Assembly: GCA_023052935.1 (NCBI GenBank)
Contig: CM041295.1
Span: 167,888,366 to 167,952,365, forward strand
Reading direction: 5' to 3'
DNA length: 64,000 nt
From: Piezodorus guildinii
Taxonomy: Eukaryota > Arthropoda > Insecta > Hemiptera > Pentatomidae
The notes beneath the pieces were generated by a model. That model worked only from the letters and a program-made list of their open reading frames with translations, was not told the origin of the DNA and did no database searches. Below are positions 35,180-46,437 of this stretch, piece by piece. The position numbers and the translations under genes are program-made. Numbering within the stretch: the stretch's first letter is position 1; the number at the start of each line of letters is the position of its first letter.

Positions 35180-35345
35180 GAATTCCTAAAAACCGATTAT
35201 GTGCAGAATTAACGGGTAGGCGTCTAATGGGCAGGCTGAGGCGTAGGTGGGAGGATTGGATTGGGAAGGGGTTGGACGGTAGACATTGGATGGAACTGTG
35301 AACGCAAATATTGGTGCTATCGGCATCGGACCATTGGATCCGCTA
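35180..35345 (+). pseudogene. LINE RT extreme C-terminus relic
   Basis: Plus-strand frame gives RIPKNRLCAELTGRRLMG, then RLRRRWEDWIGKGLDG. This matches the GRR-x-GRPRxRWxD end of many animal LINE polymerases. Confidence 0.6.
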
Positions 35346-35487
35346 AGCCTATTATTATCTCTATCATTAATATCTAATTGTGGTGTTTTCTATTAAAATA
35401 GTATGGATTTATCAATTTATATATTTACTTATAGTTTTCAATAAAAAAAATCACATCTTTGCTGAAATTGAAAAATGATACATGTCA

Positions 35488-35705
35488 TTTTTTATAGAAA
35501 TGAGAGTTTTTCACATTCTAGATAGTCATTTGTTTGTGTTTAGAATGTGGCAAAATTTCATAAATGGTTCTCTCTTATTTTATGAGTAAACAACTTTATC
35601 TTGTGCAAATAAACGAACCACCTTCTAAACATAAACGAATGATACTCCATATTATGAAAAAACTCTCATCTCTAAAAAAATGGACTTATAAAATTTTGCC
35701 ATATG
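35488..35705. repeat. Short inverted repeat (foldback, MITE-like)
   Basis: The arm 35490-35552 (ATGAGAGTTTTTCA ... GTGTTTAGAATG) pairs with the inverted arm 35621-35690 (CTTCTAAACATAA ... TGAAAAAACTCTCAT). About 70 bp separate them. No coding sequence. Confidence 0.65.
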
Positions 35706-36124
35706 ATCACATATATTATCTATTCTAAGTAAAATTATCTGCGCATATCGATTGCAAGCTATGTACGTACGGCCTTTTAAAACTTATCATTTATAATAAA
35801 ATTCCAAGGCCAACATATCACTTTCTTGCTTCTATTCGATGTGTTTTCTCGATTTGGTGCTGAGGAATTTCCTCGTTTGGTTGTGATATTGTTAAGGCAA
35901 AGTATGCGATGTAGGTGGGGCCCTGCCCTAGTAAGGTATGCGTTCAACGGATAATCGCTGCCTACAGCACGATACCGTTCTATACACCACAGTCTTTCAT
36001 AATAATTTAGAACTGTTATCCATATTATTATATTATTTTTTTAATAATTATAATTCATTTTACTAGAAAAAAATCATACGATTTACGATTTGAGGCCTAA
36101 GTGAATTGAAGTATTCCATAGACT

Positions 36125-36245
36125 AATATAGAATAAGGTTCCGCCCCTCCAACAATCTCTATCATTCCAGTCATCGAGACCTCTGGCTGCCACATCTTTT
36201 ATCCATCTTTTCCGAGGTCTTCCCCGTTTTCTCCTCTTGCGTGAG
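36125..36245 (-). pseudogene. LINE RT extreme C-terminus relic
   Basis: Minus-strand translation gives KRGRPRKRWIKDVAARGLDD then WNDRDCWR, the characteristic last residues of a LINE ORF2. Confidence 0.65.
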
Positions 36246-36645
36246 AGAATTATCAAATAAAAATTACTACTCTAAGTAATTGAATGGATAACTTATACTG
36301 ATGGATAACGTTAATTCTACGGCATAATACCTTATAATGCGGTATAACTTGTTATTTTCAATAATGTATGTTTTGAAGACTTAATAGCCAGAAAAGGAAT
36401 ATTAAATGTACATTCATATAATTCTTAGGAGACTAGCTGTCCCAGGATAAAAATTATATTTCATTTCATAAAATGAAAACATGCAGAAAATCTTCAGAAC
36501 ATACTTTAATTAGATTAATTACAACATATATAAATAAAATACCAGAGTTTCAAATGATACATAGAAACTACAATTTAGTTCAATTAACAGCCTGGTTTGT
36601 TTTTCTGATTTGAGGTGACGGAACCGCTAGTGTCCGTTCCAAGCC
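36246..36645. other. No feature recognised
   Basis: AT-rich sequence; nothing identifiable. Confidence 0.6.
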
Positions 36646-36649
36646 CAAA

Positions 36650-37172
36650 CTAAATAGTTGAGCTGACCTGTTGACCAAGGCGATAGCACTCGTACCATAC
36701 TAAGCAGGGAGGCTTCACTTGGCCAGAGGAACATAAAGGAGGATAAGTACTTAGTATTTTGAGCACAGCTGCTCCAACAATACGATAGAAAAAAGTTTTG
36801 TTTCTCTCATTTGGAGGGTTCAAGGAACTGAATCGCACTTCACTGCGTGTTTTTGTGGCGGAAATGTGGTGAAAGTTGTATGAATTTCTTCGATTAAAAA
36901 ATAAATTCGCGTGTGGTGGAGTAAGAATCAATTGGAGGCGGTTTAGTACAAGCTTTTGTGCTGTCTCATCGAATCCAAAAACGTGCCCTGGCTTGCTTGA
37001 CAGCTTTAGATCCTAAGAGTCGGCTACAGCAAGTCTGCTTTGCGAAACCTTTTCGGGATTGGTCACGGGCAGGCATGTTATGAAAGAAACTGGGTACCTG
37101 TTTCACTCTAGCTGTTACATAGCCACCTTGCGTTCCCCATTTCTTGTACAATAGTAAATACATTTTCTGCAT
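36650..37172 (-). other. Two unrecognised minus-strand frames
   Basis: Frames of 68 codons (37172-36966) and 93 codons (36931-36650) follow each other on the minus strand in a less AT-rich stretch. The first is basic and Arg/Lys/Gln-rich (ARDQSRKGFAKQTC). The second contains RSEVRFSSLNPPNERNKTFF. No domain is recognised. They may be parts of one decayed element or chance. Confidence 0.3.
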
Positions 37173-37194
37173 TCTCAGCGTTTCAAAAGAAGAA

Positions 37195-37495
37195 ATCTGA
37201 TTATGACGCTTTTATTTATTTATTTTTTTTATGGTTTCCGCTAATTGCTTGGGTAGGCATGTTGTGTAGATGTAACAATTTTTAGCTTTGTAATCAACGT
37301 TAACATTATTTTCTGTAAGATATTTGTCCATTAAATATACTTCTATTTGGTCCAAATGTGTATCAGTTTTTTCCCCACTTTATTGGAGTATATTCTTCAA
37401 TCAAAACTTAACAAATTAAATATATGATCATTTATACAAACAAAAGATTGTTATTAATAACTTCCAGAAATATACATGACACAGGTATGTTTTTT
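37195..37495. other. No feature recognised
   Basis: AT-rich spacer. Confidence 0.6.
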
Positions 37496-37496
37496 C

Positions 37497-37862
37497 TGAG
37501 GTTGATGATTATAGGGGTGATTTTACAAAGGACCTTCTATTGACAGGACAATCATAATTCAACGTTTCGGGTTATTTAACCCATCCCGAAGATCCCGATT
37601 ATTAAAAATAACTCAGTTGAGCCCAAATATCTAGGGCAGTGCCTTAGCTATGGTTTTAATGTTTCTGACGATTTTAATTATCTTTTTAAATTAAAAATTA
37701 TGAAGTTGGTGAAAAACTATACGGGAAATAAGGATTTTTTTACAAACTAGGATCCTGAGGATGGGTGAAATACCCTGAAACGTTGAATTGTGATTGTCCC
37801 GTCAATAAAAGGTCATTTGGAAGAAATTAAAAATCAGCCCTATTATTTTCAACCTTAGAAAT
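37497..37862. mobile_element. Foldback element with hammerhead-like core (Penelope-type terminal motif)
   Basis: Inverted arms of about 105 bp at 37497-37610 and 37745-37862 flank a loop of about 135 bp. Shared blocks include TATTGAC(A/G)GGACAATCA and ATTCAACGTTTC. In the right arm, plus strand, CTGAGGA (37755-37761), a GGGT/ACCC stem (37763-37775), GAAAC (37777-37781) and GTT (37782-37784) are ordered as in a hammerhead ribozyme. The left arm keeps the stem and GAAAC but not the CTGANGA box. No protein is encoded. Confidence 0.65.
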
Positions 37863-37869
37863 TACTCAA

Positions 37870-38650
37870 TTTCTTTTGGATATTAGGAATATAACAATAC
37901 AATGTTTGTTTTGTATGAAATAGCTACAGTAGTGGTTCGCAACAAAAAATTTTCGTGAACCCCTTCATTCAAACACTTCAATGGCAAGGACCCCCTAAAT
38001 CCTAAAAAAAACGCGAGTATATATATATATATATTATATATATATATAGATTAAATATTGATGATTCCGCACGAAGACATTGTATCGACCTCTTATGTTC
38101 ACTTACAAAAGGAGGTGTCACTTTAAGAGACATGGCTAAGTCAGCTGTTGAGATTTAGGAACAAAGACGGTAAAATCAAAATAGAGTAGCATCAGCGTTA
38201 AGCTTACATCAAACAGAAAAACACGGAATCAATAAAATTCATACAAGATAGATATTAATTCAAATACTCATAAGGATATCAAATATTGTCTATTACCTTA
38301 TGCGTGACATGACACGACAAAGTTACGTTTGTCCATTAAGCTCATCATTTTTTAATGTTAGAAAATGACCTATTTTACAGTTGGAATGGTGAGCAGCTGT
38401 CATTTGTAAGTGATCACTAGCAATTACATCACCTACAATAATGAATTTGTCCGTATAATTTTGATATTATTATTACAAGTCAAGGCTTCGCAAATACATT
38501 ACATCTAGGTAATTGTGAATAATGTCTCGATGACAACTCGCGGAGCACCACCTTAGCTACAGCCTTACCACATATTAGTAAAGCATAGTCATAGGTGTAC
38601 CTTGCCAAATTTGTAAATTTAGAAGTAGAAAGATGTACCAAGCTATTGTG
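37870..38650. other. No gene; AT-rich with one (AT)n tract
   Basis: An AT dinucleotide tract lies at about 38019-38049. Otherwise no feature is recognised. Confidence 0.6.
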
Positions 38651-38774
38651 TTTCAGTATTAGCATAATCCATTCATCCGCATGACGAGAGAAGCTACCGC
38701 CTGACTAGTACAAAGGCAGTAAGCCACAGCGGGCGTCATGCGTGGTTGTCACGGAGGCCAACGGGTCTGTCATA

Positions 38775-38987
38775 TTATTCTTCAGAATACAACAATGAGA
38801 GGAGTTGTGCAATGAAGTGAGTCGCGAATGACTCCTTCCCTCTCGCAGCCCTTAAAGGACATAGGCCATCTTTTAGCAAACGTTGAGTGGCTTCCAAAAC
38901 GAAGTTCTCGCATTCGGCTAAGGGAGGGTGCGGATGAACCCAGGTCCGAAAGTAGCGCTGTAACTTTCTATCGTGGAATGAGGCCAT
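38775..38987 (-). other. Unrecognised 70-codon frame in a GC-richer patch
   Basis: Minus-strand frame starting MASFHDRKLQRYFRTWVHPH and ending LLSLLYSEE. Its composition is balanced and protein-like (ATQRLLKDGLCPLRAARG), and the patch 38660-39130 is less AT-rich than its surroundings. No family is recognised. It could be a fragment of a transposon protein or an exon; there is no second support such as clear splice sites. Confidence 0.3.
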
Positions 38988-39678
38988 GAAGGCCGCCGGG
39001 TGAGGTTAGGAAATCTACCTGTTGCCTTCTCCTTCCCGGCAGTCGTTGCTTACCCCTCTCTCCCCCTCCCCCCAACTTCCCCCTGCCCTTATGCAAATGA
39101 CCTTACTCCGGACAACCAACTGATCACAAATTCGACTCTTACAGCTGTTTACCAATCTGACATGCCACTTGAGATTGAAATCATTTTAGTATTGTTATAA
39201 CTGAATTCACTTAGTACTTTAAAAAATATTTTAAATTGTAAACAATATAGGAGTGGAAGAAAAACTAATATTTGTTCCTTAGTAATTTTTTTAAGTATAT
39301 TTATCTTAAATGTTGTTCCCAATAATCCTAATTTCATGGTTCAATTATCTCGTACCCTGTGGTGCGTCACTTGTACAGCGGCTGAATATTAATTCTTTTG
39401 TAGCTTCATGTACGCAAAATCTTTGTACATTCTTCTTGAGATGTTTTAATATAATTCATTCCCCGGTTGCCATTGCGAAACCTAACCTGGCCTTAGTAAT
39501 CAACTAAGGGAATCATCCTTCTTTCCCTTACCTTCAAGTATCCGAACTAGGCCGCAACTAGGACCTAGCATGTTCATATTCTTCTCTATCCCAAACTAGA
39601 ATAGCTTCACCCACGGAAGTTCATGATAGCAGCTTGTTTATAAACATCATAAATATGAAAATATAAACTGATTTTATT

Positions 39679-39706
39679 TATTCTGGGACTTAGTCCCTCA
39701 AGAATA
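39679..39706 (-). other. LINE-type 3' hairpin, second copy
   Basis: Palindrome TATTCTGGGAC-TTA-GTCCCT with AGAATA, the same design as at 30003-30029. It probably marks the 3' end of a short LINE or SINE fragment extending to about 39800. Confidence 0.55.
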
Positions 39707-39861
39707 GCGGAAATGTTATAAATAAAGATAACATATTTTGCTAAAACACAATTAATATACTTAATTATTTACAAATTTATATGGTGTAGTAAAGATATAT
39801 AGTAAAAATATACCGAATTAGCCAAAAAAGTTTAACCAAAGAATCCCCAAAAATACTTTAT

Positions 39862-40355
39862 TTTTTATTTACATATTTATTCATTTCTACAACTTTATTA
39901 AGACATACATCTAGTGAATGTGATTGAAATGTAATACAATGACATGAAATACATATATAGCAACTACCATTTGGCAGTTCTCCAATAGGAATTCTAAATC
40001 AGAAGGTTCCGTGTCCATCTTCTTTTCAGACTCCTTGGAGGATTATCTGGGATCGATGAGAATCCTATGATAGAAACTAGTGGGTTAGAGTGGGAATGGA
40101 GTTTTTCATAGGACTTAAATCTTGTTCGGACCAAAACAGTAACATAGGGAACATTAAGGTCTTAATGGATGAGTTTATTCGTGAGAAAGTAATCAGCGTT
40201 GAGGATTTTACGAAGAATTTGGATAGTATGGTTTGGATACGAGAGGATTTGGATGGTTTAGTAGAGCCCCTAACTCAATTTCGTTAGTCCAGATAGCTCT
40301 GAAGGTGAACCTTTTGTTGTTAAGAGGAAGGTGTGATCCTTTGTCTAGTAACGGC
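39862..40355 (-). pseudogene. Jockey-type LINE 3' fragment, decayed
   Basis: Minus-strand sequence collinear with 12712-13292, for example the blocks CTCCAAGGAGTCTGAAAAGA (CCxRRLKR region), CCCACTCTAACCCACTAG and GGGGCTCTACTAAACC. The RT C-terminus is frameshifted throughout. Confidence 0.75.
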
Positions 40356-40724
40356 GAGCGGTTTCGAAAATACTTAACAGTAACTTATTATACGGACAGA
40401 TTGTCAATTTTAAAAAAAGCAGGATTTTTAAATAGGATCACAGACCAATCTTTAATTAATACTTCGACGATAATGGGAAGTACAAAGTATGTGTGTATAT
40501 TATACACTCATATTAAATTATTTGCTGAGTGCAACACTCAGGCTTACCCATCCAAAATATAAAGCTCAGTTTTGTTGACATCCAGTCTGGAGATATTCCA
40601 AAACAACTTTTATCATTCTACAGAATATAACATTTACCTAACAAATAAAACCTTCGACATCGGTATCTCACTGTCACATAGTAGTTTTATTTTTTATCTG
40701 CTAATTATTTCTTTAACCGTGAAT

Positions 40725-41205
40725 AATTCCAATTTGAGCCACTGGGAATTACCGGTAACGAGCTTGCGGACCGGGCAGCGAGGCAGGCGCTCACTCTGCC
40801 AGGGAGAGGAACAGCCATCTTGACCCCGACTGAACTCAGTGAACCGCTCAAAAAGCAAGAAGAGGACCGATGGCAGAAAATGTGGGACGATAGCCAGTTA
40901 AGTAAACTGAAGCGTATAAAACAAATAGTAAAACCCTGGTCGACATCTAGCCGTAGCAGCCGCAGGGAGGAGGTTGGCTGAGGATAGGACACTCGCGGCT
41001 AACGCACTCTTATCTTTTTGCTAGCATTGTGGTGGAACCCTTACTATTCGGCATATTTTTCAAGAATGCCCTTATTATTCATCACACCTGAATAAAATTG
41101 GACTAAACCCAAATATTTCAACAGTACTGGGTAATAAAGAGGAAACCATTAAATTAGTTTTTGATTTTCTTAAGAAGAAATCATTATTATCGAAATTATA
41201 AAGAC
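40725..41205 (+). pseudogene. I-type LINE 3' fragment: RNase H end and zinc finger
   Basis: Plus-strand fragment beginning in the RNase H domain with ITGNELADRAARQAL (last catalytic Asp). Next come QEEDRWQKMW, IGHSRLTHSYLF and a finger region CGGTLTIRHIFQECPYYSSH. It ends KKKSLLSKL at the stop near 41200. The architecture matches the C-terminus of the 4.8-7.3 kb element, but the sequence differs, so it is another I-type family. One frameshift lies near 41020. Confidence 0.8.
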
Positions 41206-42119
41206 AATAATCTTAATCAACTATTAAGTTATACGTTCCTAGTCAGTTTTTAATCATTAATTTTTTTTTTCTTTTAAGTAATATTATTATTATTTTTTTT
41301 TTTTTTGCTTCAACTATTGTTTACATAATAATTTTTTTTTTCTCTCAATTACTCATTACCTAATAGTTCTTTCTCATAAAGTCAAATATACATATTTAGC
41401 CTCGTTGTGCAAGGATAAATGTAAAAACAATAGTTGCTCATATTTTAATCATAACAATTTAATCAAAATCAATAAATACAAACAAAAATTATGTGAATAT
41501 TAACAAAAAAGGATTTTACAAATTTAGTATTAATTAAAGGCTAACTAATAGATAAAACTAAATATAAAACTGATTATTGACTTACAATTAAGAGCTCATT
41601 CACAAAACAATGTCAATTAAGCAGGCCTGCGATCTAACACCGTTCCGGACTCACTCGCTGTGTAACCTTCCCTAATAATAAAACATATGGTTTTTTTTGT
41701 AGATAATACTCACCTTGTTATTTATCGATTAATCAGCTACCCAGCGCGTCGCTACACATATAGTATCTAGGCGTTGATGACCTTAGGGTTTGACGCCTTA
41801 AAACCAAAACAAATAAACAAATAATTCCAATTTCGTTATTATTTTATTTAACTTACGAAATTTTTATAGCGAGAAACAAAATGGCCTTATGTTTGCGATT
41901 TATTCATTTTATACTAGAAGAATTCAAAAAGTAAAACAAAAAAAAAAAAAATGGCGAAAACAAAAATACTTTAGAAAAGAAAATAACGTCCACATTTGTG
42001 ACCGCTGAACGTCATTGGTAATTTATGAATGATTTCATGCATACTGGCTTTTTCCTTGTTTGACAAATGTAAAGATTTTTTCTACACAGTTTCTATCGTG
42101 ACATTTTTGGAGGACAATT

Positions 42120-42123
<4 letters not shown>
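41206..42123. other. LINE 3' tail and AT-rich spacer
   Basis: Begins with the likely 3' UTR and T-rich tail of the I-type fragment. Otherwise nothing was recognised. Confidence 0.5.

Positions 42124-42200
<77 letters not shown>
42124..42200 (+). repeat. Homopolymer of about 77 T
   Basis: An uninterrupted poly(T) run. It may be the poly(A) tail of a minus-strand retroposon, but no body is recognised beside it. Confidence 0.95.
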
Positions 42201-42202
<2 letters not shown>

Positions 42203-42375
42203 GACATACATATATGTACTTTACTATCCAGTATAATACATATGTGTACGTTTGGTAATTTCTTATAAAGTAAAAAAACTAACAGAAAATATCTATTGTA
42301 TGTTACCATCCTAAAAAAATTATTAAAAACTTAATACATGAAATTTAGAATAGAATAGAATAGAAAAATAATTTT

Positions 42376-42403
42376 TATTCTGGGACTGGGTCTTTTAAGA
42401 ACA
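42376..42403 (-). other. LINE-type 3' hairpin, third copy, decayed
   Basis: TATTCTGGGACTGGGTCTTT with AAGAACA resembles the hairpins at 30.0 and 39.7 kb. It is bordered by TAGAATAGAATAGAA, a simple repeat expected at the 3' tip of such LINEs. Confidence 0.45.
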
Positions 42404-43110
42404 ATATGGTATGTACATTAAGATATACAATGTGTCTAGCCACAAGACCAAATGATTATAATTAAATTTATAAATGTACATGATTTATTTATAAAAATAG
42501 CCCATTAACCGGCGAGTTGCCCAATGACAGGTGGTCATATTACAGAAATAGTATTTACATTACAATATCATGAACATAATGATATATATATATTATATAT
42601 ATTATAGACAAAATATAATGAGATACAGTGAAGGAATAAAGAAAAATAAAACAATTACTTCATACATAATTAAAAGAAAATATATCAAAACACAATTACT
42701 AAATAAAGAAATATGAATCAATTACTTCATAAATATACAGACAGAAAATATATAAAAATACAGTTACTGAATAATGAAAAAGAAAAATATTCCATGCATA
42801 AAAATATGAAATAACAATTTACAAAGAGAATAGGAATAATAATCAAAAGAAAAAAAAAATAGAATGTCAACACATACAATAAAAACTCAAATATTAAGAA
42901 TTTTTTTAAATAATCCAATAATACTGACTGCTAAAAAGTGAGTATATATTTGTTTTCATATTTCTCACCGTACATTGGAAAGATCCATTTTAAGTGCTGC
43001 CTATTCAAAATAATTTACTCCGCTGATTGAGGGATGTGAAGTAAATAATATTATCAATTTTTTGTTCTATTGTTATTAACAGTAAAAAATGTGAATATTG
43101 ACAGTAAATG
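42404..43110. other. No gene; AT-rich
   Basis: Repetitive A-rich phrases (ATATAAAAATACA..., ATTACTTCATAAATA) suggest weak internal duplication. No coding sequence. Confidence 0.5.
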
Positions 43111-43114
43111 TTCT

Positions 43115-43300
43115 CAATTGTGGCCTAGAGGTTAAGGGCGAGATAGAGCTGAAAATGTGTGGCCTTTATTTATAGGCCTTGTTCATTCATCCGAAAAAAA
43201 TGAATTGCCTTGTGAATGCCTTATAAATAACTTAGATACGTTATAAATAAGTGTTCACGGGTTTAAATCCGTTTTAAAGGTATTTCGTCACCCTTTTTGA
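43115..43300 (+). mobile_element. tRNA-like SINE relic
   Basis: Plus strand. A box TGGCCTAGAGGTTAAGG (43122-43138) and B box ACGGGTTTAAATCCG (43257-43271) are about 120 bp apart, which is too far for a tRNA. Confidence 0.5.
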
Positions 43301-44130
43301 CCAGACTGTATAAGATCACTTACGACTTATTCGATCCGAAAAGTGTGGCGGGAACGATATGAAATTTTCCTACTCAAAGTGTTACCGAAATGGTGGACAT
43401 GTTACCCAGTGTGTTATTTATTGTTAACAATTTCCTTTTCACTAGTACTTCAAGGCCAAACATACTTTTGCAAGATGTTGCGATGGTGGCTGGAGAAGGT
43501 TGAGTTACACCTTGCCTCAGGGCTAAGCACACTCAGCTTGACATATTTTTAGGGCATTTTTATATTATGAAAATATATAGCTTTTGTCGATAACTTCAGA
43601 GAAATGTTTCTGTAACTAATTAATCTTATGTAAATTTGTATATATCTATATTTCCTGCATTTAACTTTGTTTGGAATCGTTATTAGATAAGTTTAGGTAA
43701 GCTTTCGGTTTCATATTACGACTTGGTGATTTTTAAAGAATTTTCAAAAAATGTAAAAAAAAAATAAACTTATTTTAAATATATCTATACGTATATAACA
43801 TAATGTAGTGCAAATTGCATTCAAAAATTTAGTTTTGTTTTTAGTTTTTACGGACAAAATTTCGAAACCGTTATTGATTGCTACGCTTTCGGAAAAGTAG
43901 AACGTATTGTTGGTTATAGAAATATCTTAAATAGAAAGACCAGAAAAAAATTTGCATATAAAATTATTTTGATGTCCAACTTAATTTTTACTAATGATAA
44001 ACCAAAGTGAAGTACTGCCCCGAAGCGAGATACGATTATAAATCTGTTTTTGTAGGGTATGTTTGTTATTTATTTTCCTTAAATTGATTTTATAAAATTT
44101 ACCTAGAAACGTGTACAATTTAAATGATAA
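43301..44130. other. No feature recognised
   Basis: A 69-codon frame at 43343-43552 has no recognisable domain. The rest is AT-rich. Confidence 0.5.
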
Positions 44131-44133
44131 GAT

Positions 44134-44715
44134 AGCATTTCAGATTAGATGGAATCTATATAAATAATAAATAACAGAATTTCTGCTACGAAACGCAAAA
44201 CAATACCGCGTGGTGAATGTGCCATGGAATACCAAGAATGCAGCCGTGTCTAAAAGTTACAAATCCATCTTGAGGAATAATTTTCTCATTTACCGAATAA
44301 TTTTAGTACCTTGAAAAAACTGTAAAAATACCTGCAATTATTAATTAAACCGTAAATTAATTCCTAATCATATATTTGGTTTAAATATAAGAATATTGAT
44401 TTAATTAATTAATATCAATATGTTTGATGTTTATGTCACCATAATCATGAATATTCATGAAAATGGAGCTTGATCCGATCCAAGCTTATTTTCGATTACA
44501 ACTATTAAATAGTTACAGGTGCTTTTTAAAGCAAATCTTAAGCTACTAAGAATATTGGGTAACTGAGAATGAATTTTTGAACGCCAAAACTGATATTCAT
44601 TTCTGCTCTATCCATGGCATTATACACCAGTTGAGTTCTCGAAATTTGATTGTGTGTCCTAACATAATTTCTTTTTCTTTATTTTTTAAATAGATTCTAT
44701 CTAATCTGAAATGCT
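44134..44715. mobile_element. MITE-like element with 26-bp terminal inverted repeats
   Basis: The ends 44134-44159 and 44690-44715 are inverted repeats matching at 25 of 26 positions (AGCATTTCAGATTAGAT at the outer part). The interior of about 530 bp has no coding capacity. A target duplication is not clear. Its right end is the breakpoint of the segmental duplication. Confidence 0.7.
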
Positions 44716-45059
44716 TACTACATTAATATCAACATATTAAAGTTATAAAATGAAACGTTATAGTATGATTTGGAACGAAAATAAATATGTAATTAGTACC
44801 TTTAGAAAATAAATGCATTTTTACATCGCGTTTTCAAAGGACTTGAGATTCATTAGGTAAAATGAAAAATATGAGAATACAAATATGTAAAGATATCAAT
44901 TTCTTAAAAAATGTTCTTTAGTACCTTATGGAAATCAACGTTTCATTTATTGATAAACGTATTAGTGAAAAAAAATACAATTTAAAAAAAAAAACTGATT
45001 TCGTAATGTAAAAATAAATAAAAAAGTGCTGAAGATGAAACATCCTGACTCAAATTTAT

Positions 45060-45720
45060 ATTCATATATTATTTATTGATATTTACAACTATAGTACATA
45101 ACACAACTAGTAAATAGGCTAAAAGAAAATAGACATTCTCTACAACTCTAGTTCATGCCGTTGGCAGGGCTCTAAAGATATTCTAAACAAGAAGGTCTCG
45201 GGACCATCTCCTTTTCATTTTTATTATTATTAAAGAGGAAGAAACGATTGAACTAATGGGTTAAAGTAGAAATGGAGTTTGTCATGGGAGGAGAGGTACC
45301 TGGTTCGGTCCAATTCAGTAACATACGGGACACTAAGGTCCTTATGGATGAGTTTGTTCTTGATAAAATAGGGATTTTACGTAGGACTTTGGATTGAATT
45401 CGATGGTTTAGTCGAACCCCGAAGCTCAATTCTGTACGTCCTGATTGTCCTTATAATAATATACCTCCAAATGAGCCGTTTGTAGTTGAAGGGGAGGTTA
45501 GAACGTTTCTATAGGAAGTGTTGAAGTAGCCGAAAACGTCGAGCAGCTTCTCGTCGTTTCAGTCTTTTATTAGGATTCCAAGTAAGTCGTTTTTCAAGAT
45601 GGAGTCTTAGGTATCGAATCTGTTCAACAACGGCTAGTAAAGAGTAATTAAAGGATTCTTTAGGACAGGAAGTCGTAGGTATACCACGAAGGGATTCAAA
45701 TTTAAAACATTGAACTAAAA
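45060..45720 (-). pseudogene. Jockey-type LINE 3' fragment, decayed
   Basis: The minus strand is collinear with the 12.7 kb fragment: 3' UTR GTTGTAAATATCAATAAAT, the AAAAGGAGATGG region and GGACCTTAGTGTCCCGTATG. Upstream, RLKRREAARRFRLLQHFL (near 45550) matches the conserved Jockey block before the C-terminus. Many frameshifts. Copied at 50104-50762. Confidence 0.72.
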
Positions 45721-45949
45721 TTAATAATGTTTTTATTTTACAACTTACAAAATAAATCCTTGAGATGAAAAAAAAATGTCTAAAGCAAGCGATGCACATC
45801 CGCGAACTTGTTGAAGCCGATGGCGGAGTTGTATTGGCAAGAGGTCTAGTATTAGGCAATCTCCATCCACTTGAAGATTCGATGGTTAGCAGACGTTCGT
45901 CTTTGTCCGTACACGTTTACAGGTGACTTGCAGCTGAAGTCCAATCTAG

Positions 45950-46437
45950 TAGAAGATGGTCTTCCTGTCAGCCTTCCCTTTTTACTATACTATGTTTGGC
46001 TGATCATACAATGTTCTCAGTTCTTTGTTTTTTCCTATTTTCCACTCTCCATCAGAGTAGACTGGTCTATATATTTTTCTTAATATCTTTCTTTCCTAGA
46101 TGGTTAGTCTCTTCTACATCTCCCTTGTCAGAACCCACGCCTCACTGCCACCTGGGAAGTTGTGACCATTAATATTAGTTGTATGTGGTGGTATCCTTGG
46201 AGGTTTTTAGGTTCTCTTCGTATGTTCCGTATTCTTCTCATTGATCTTGAGACCTCTTCTATTCGCCTCTCGCTCCAACTCCTCCAACGATCCGGTAAAC
46301 GCTGGCAATGTTCTGTGGCTATTGATAGGTGGACATCATCCGCATACACCAAAACCAGTGTGTACCTGTTATATATAGTTCCTCCTGGATTGATTTTTAT
46401 GCCTTCTCACTCCATGGAAAAATTGATGAAAGAGGAA
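45950..46437 (-). pseudogene. LINE reverse transcriptase relic
   Basis: Minus strand. The catalytic block LVYADDVHLS is at about 46352-46325, followed after frameshifts by RRGLKINEKNTEH. Then come GSEAWVLTREM (about 46140-46108) and ERKILRKIYRPVYSDGEWKI (near 46085-46030), the usual order of a LINE RT downstream of the active site. About 90 codons between the YADD and GSEAW blocks are missing. The relic reaches the edge of the 48-bp array, so the + strand open frame starting at 46162 is antisense to it. A copy lies at 50990-51478. Confidence 0.75.

Noticed and set aside
42029..42309. Open frames with long Phe or Lys runs
   Set aside because: They arise from the 77-base poly(T) tract.
46162..46437. 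N-terminal part of the 571-codon frame as the start of a real gene
   Set aside because: This part is antisense to an RT relic on the minus strand (YADD, GSEAW and RKILRKIY blocks), so its openness is not evidence of a gene.
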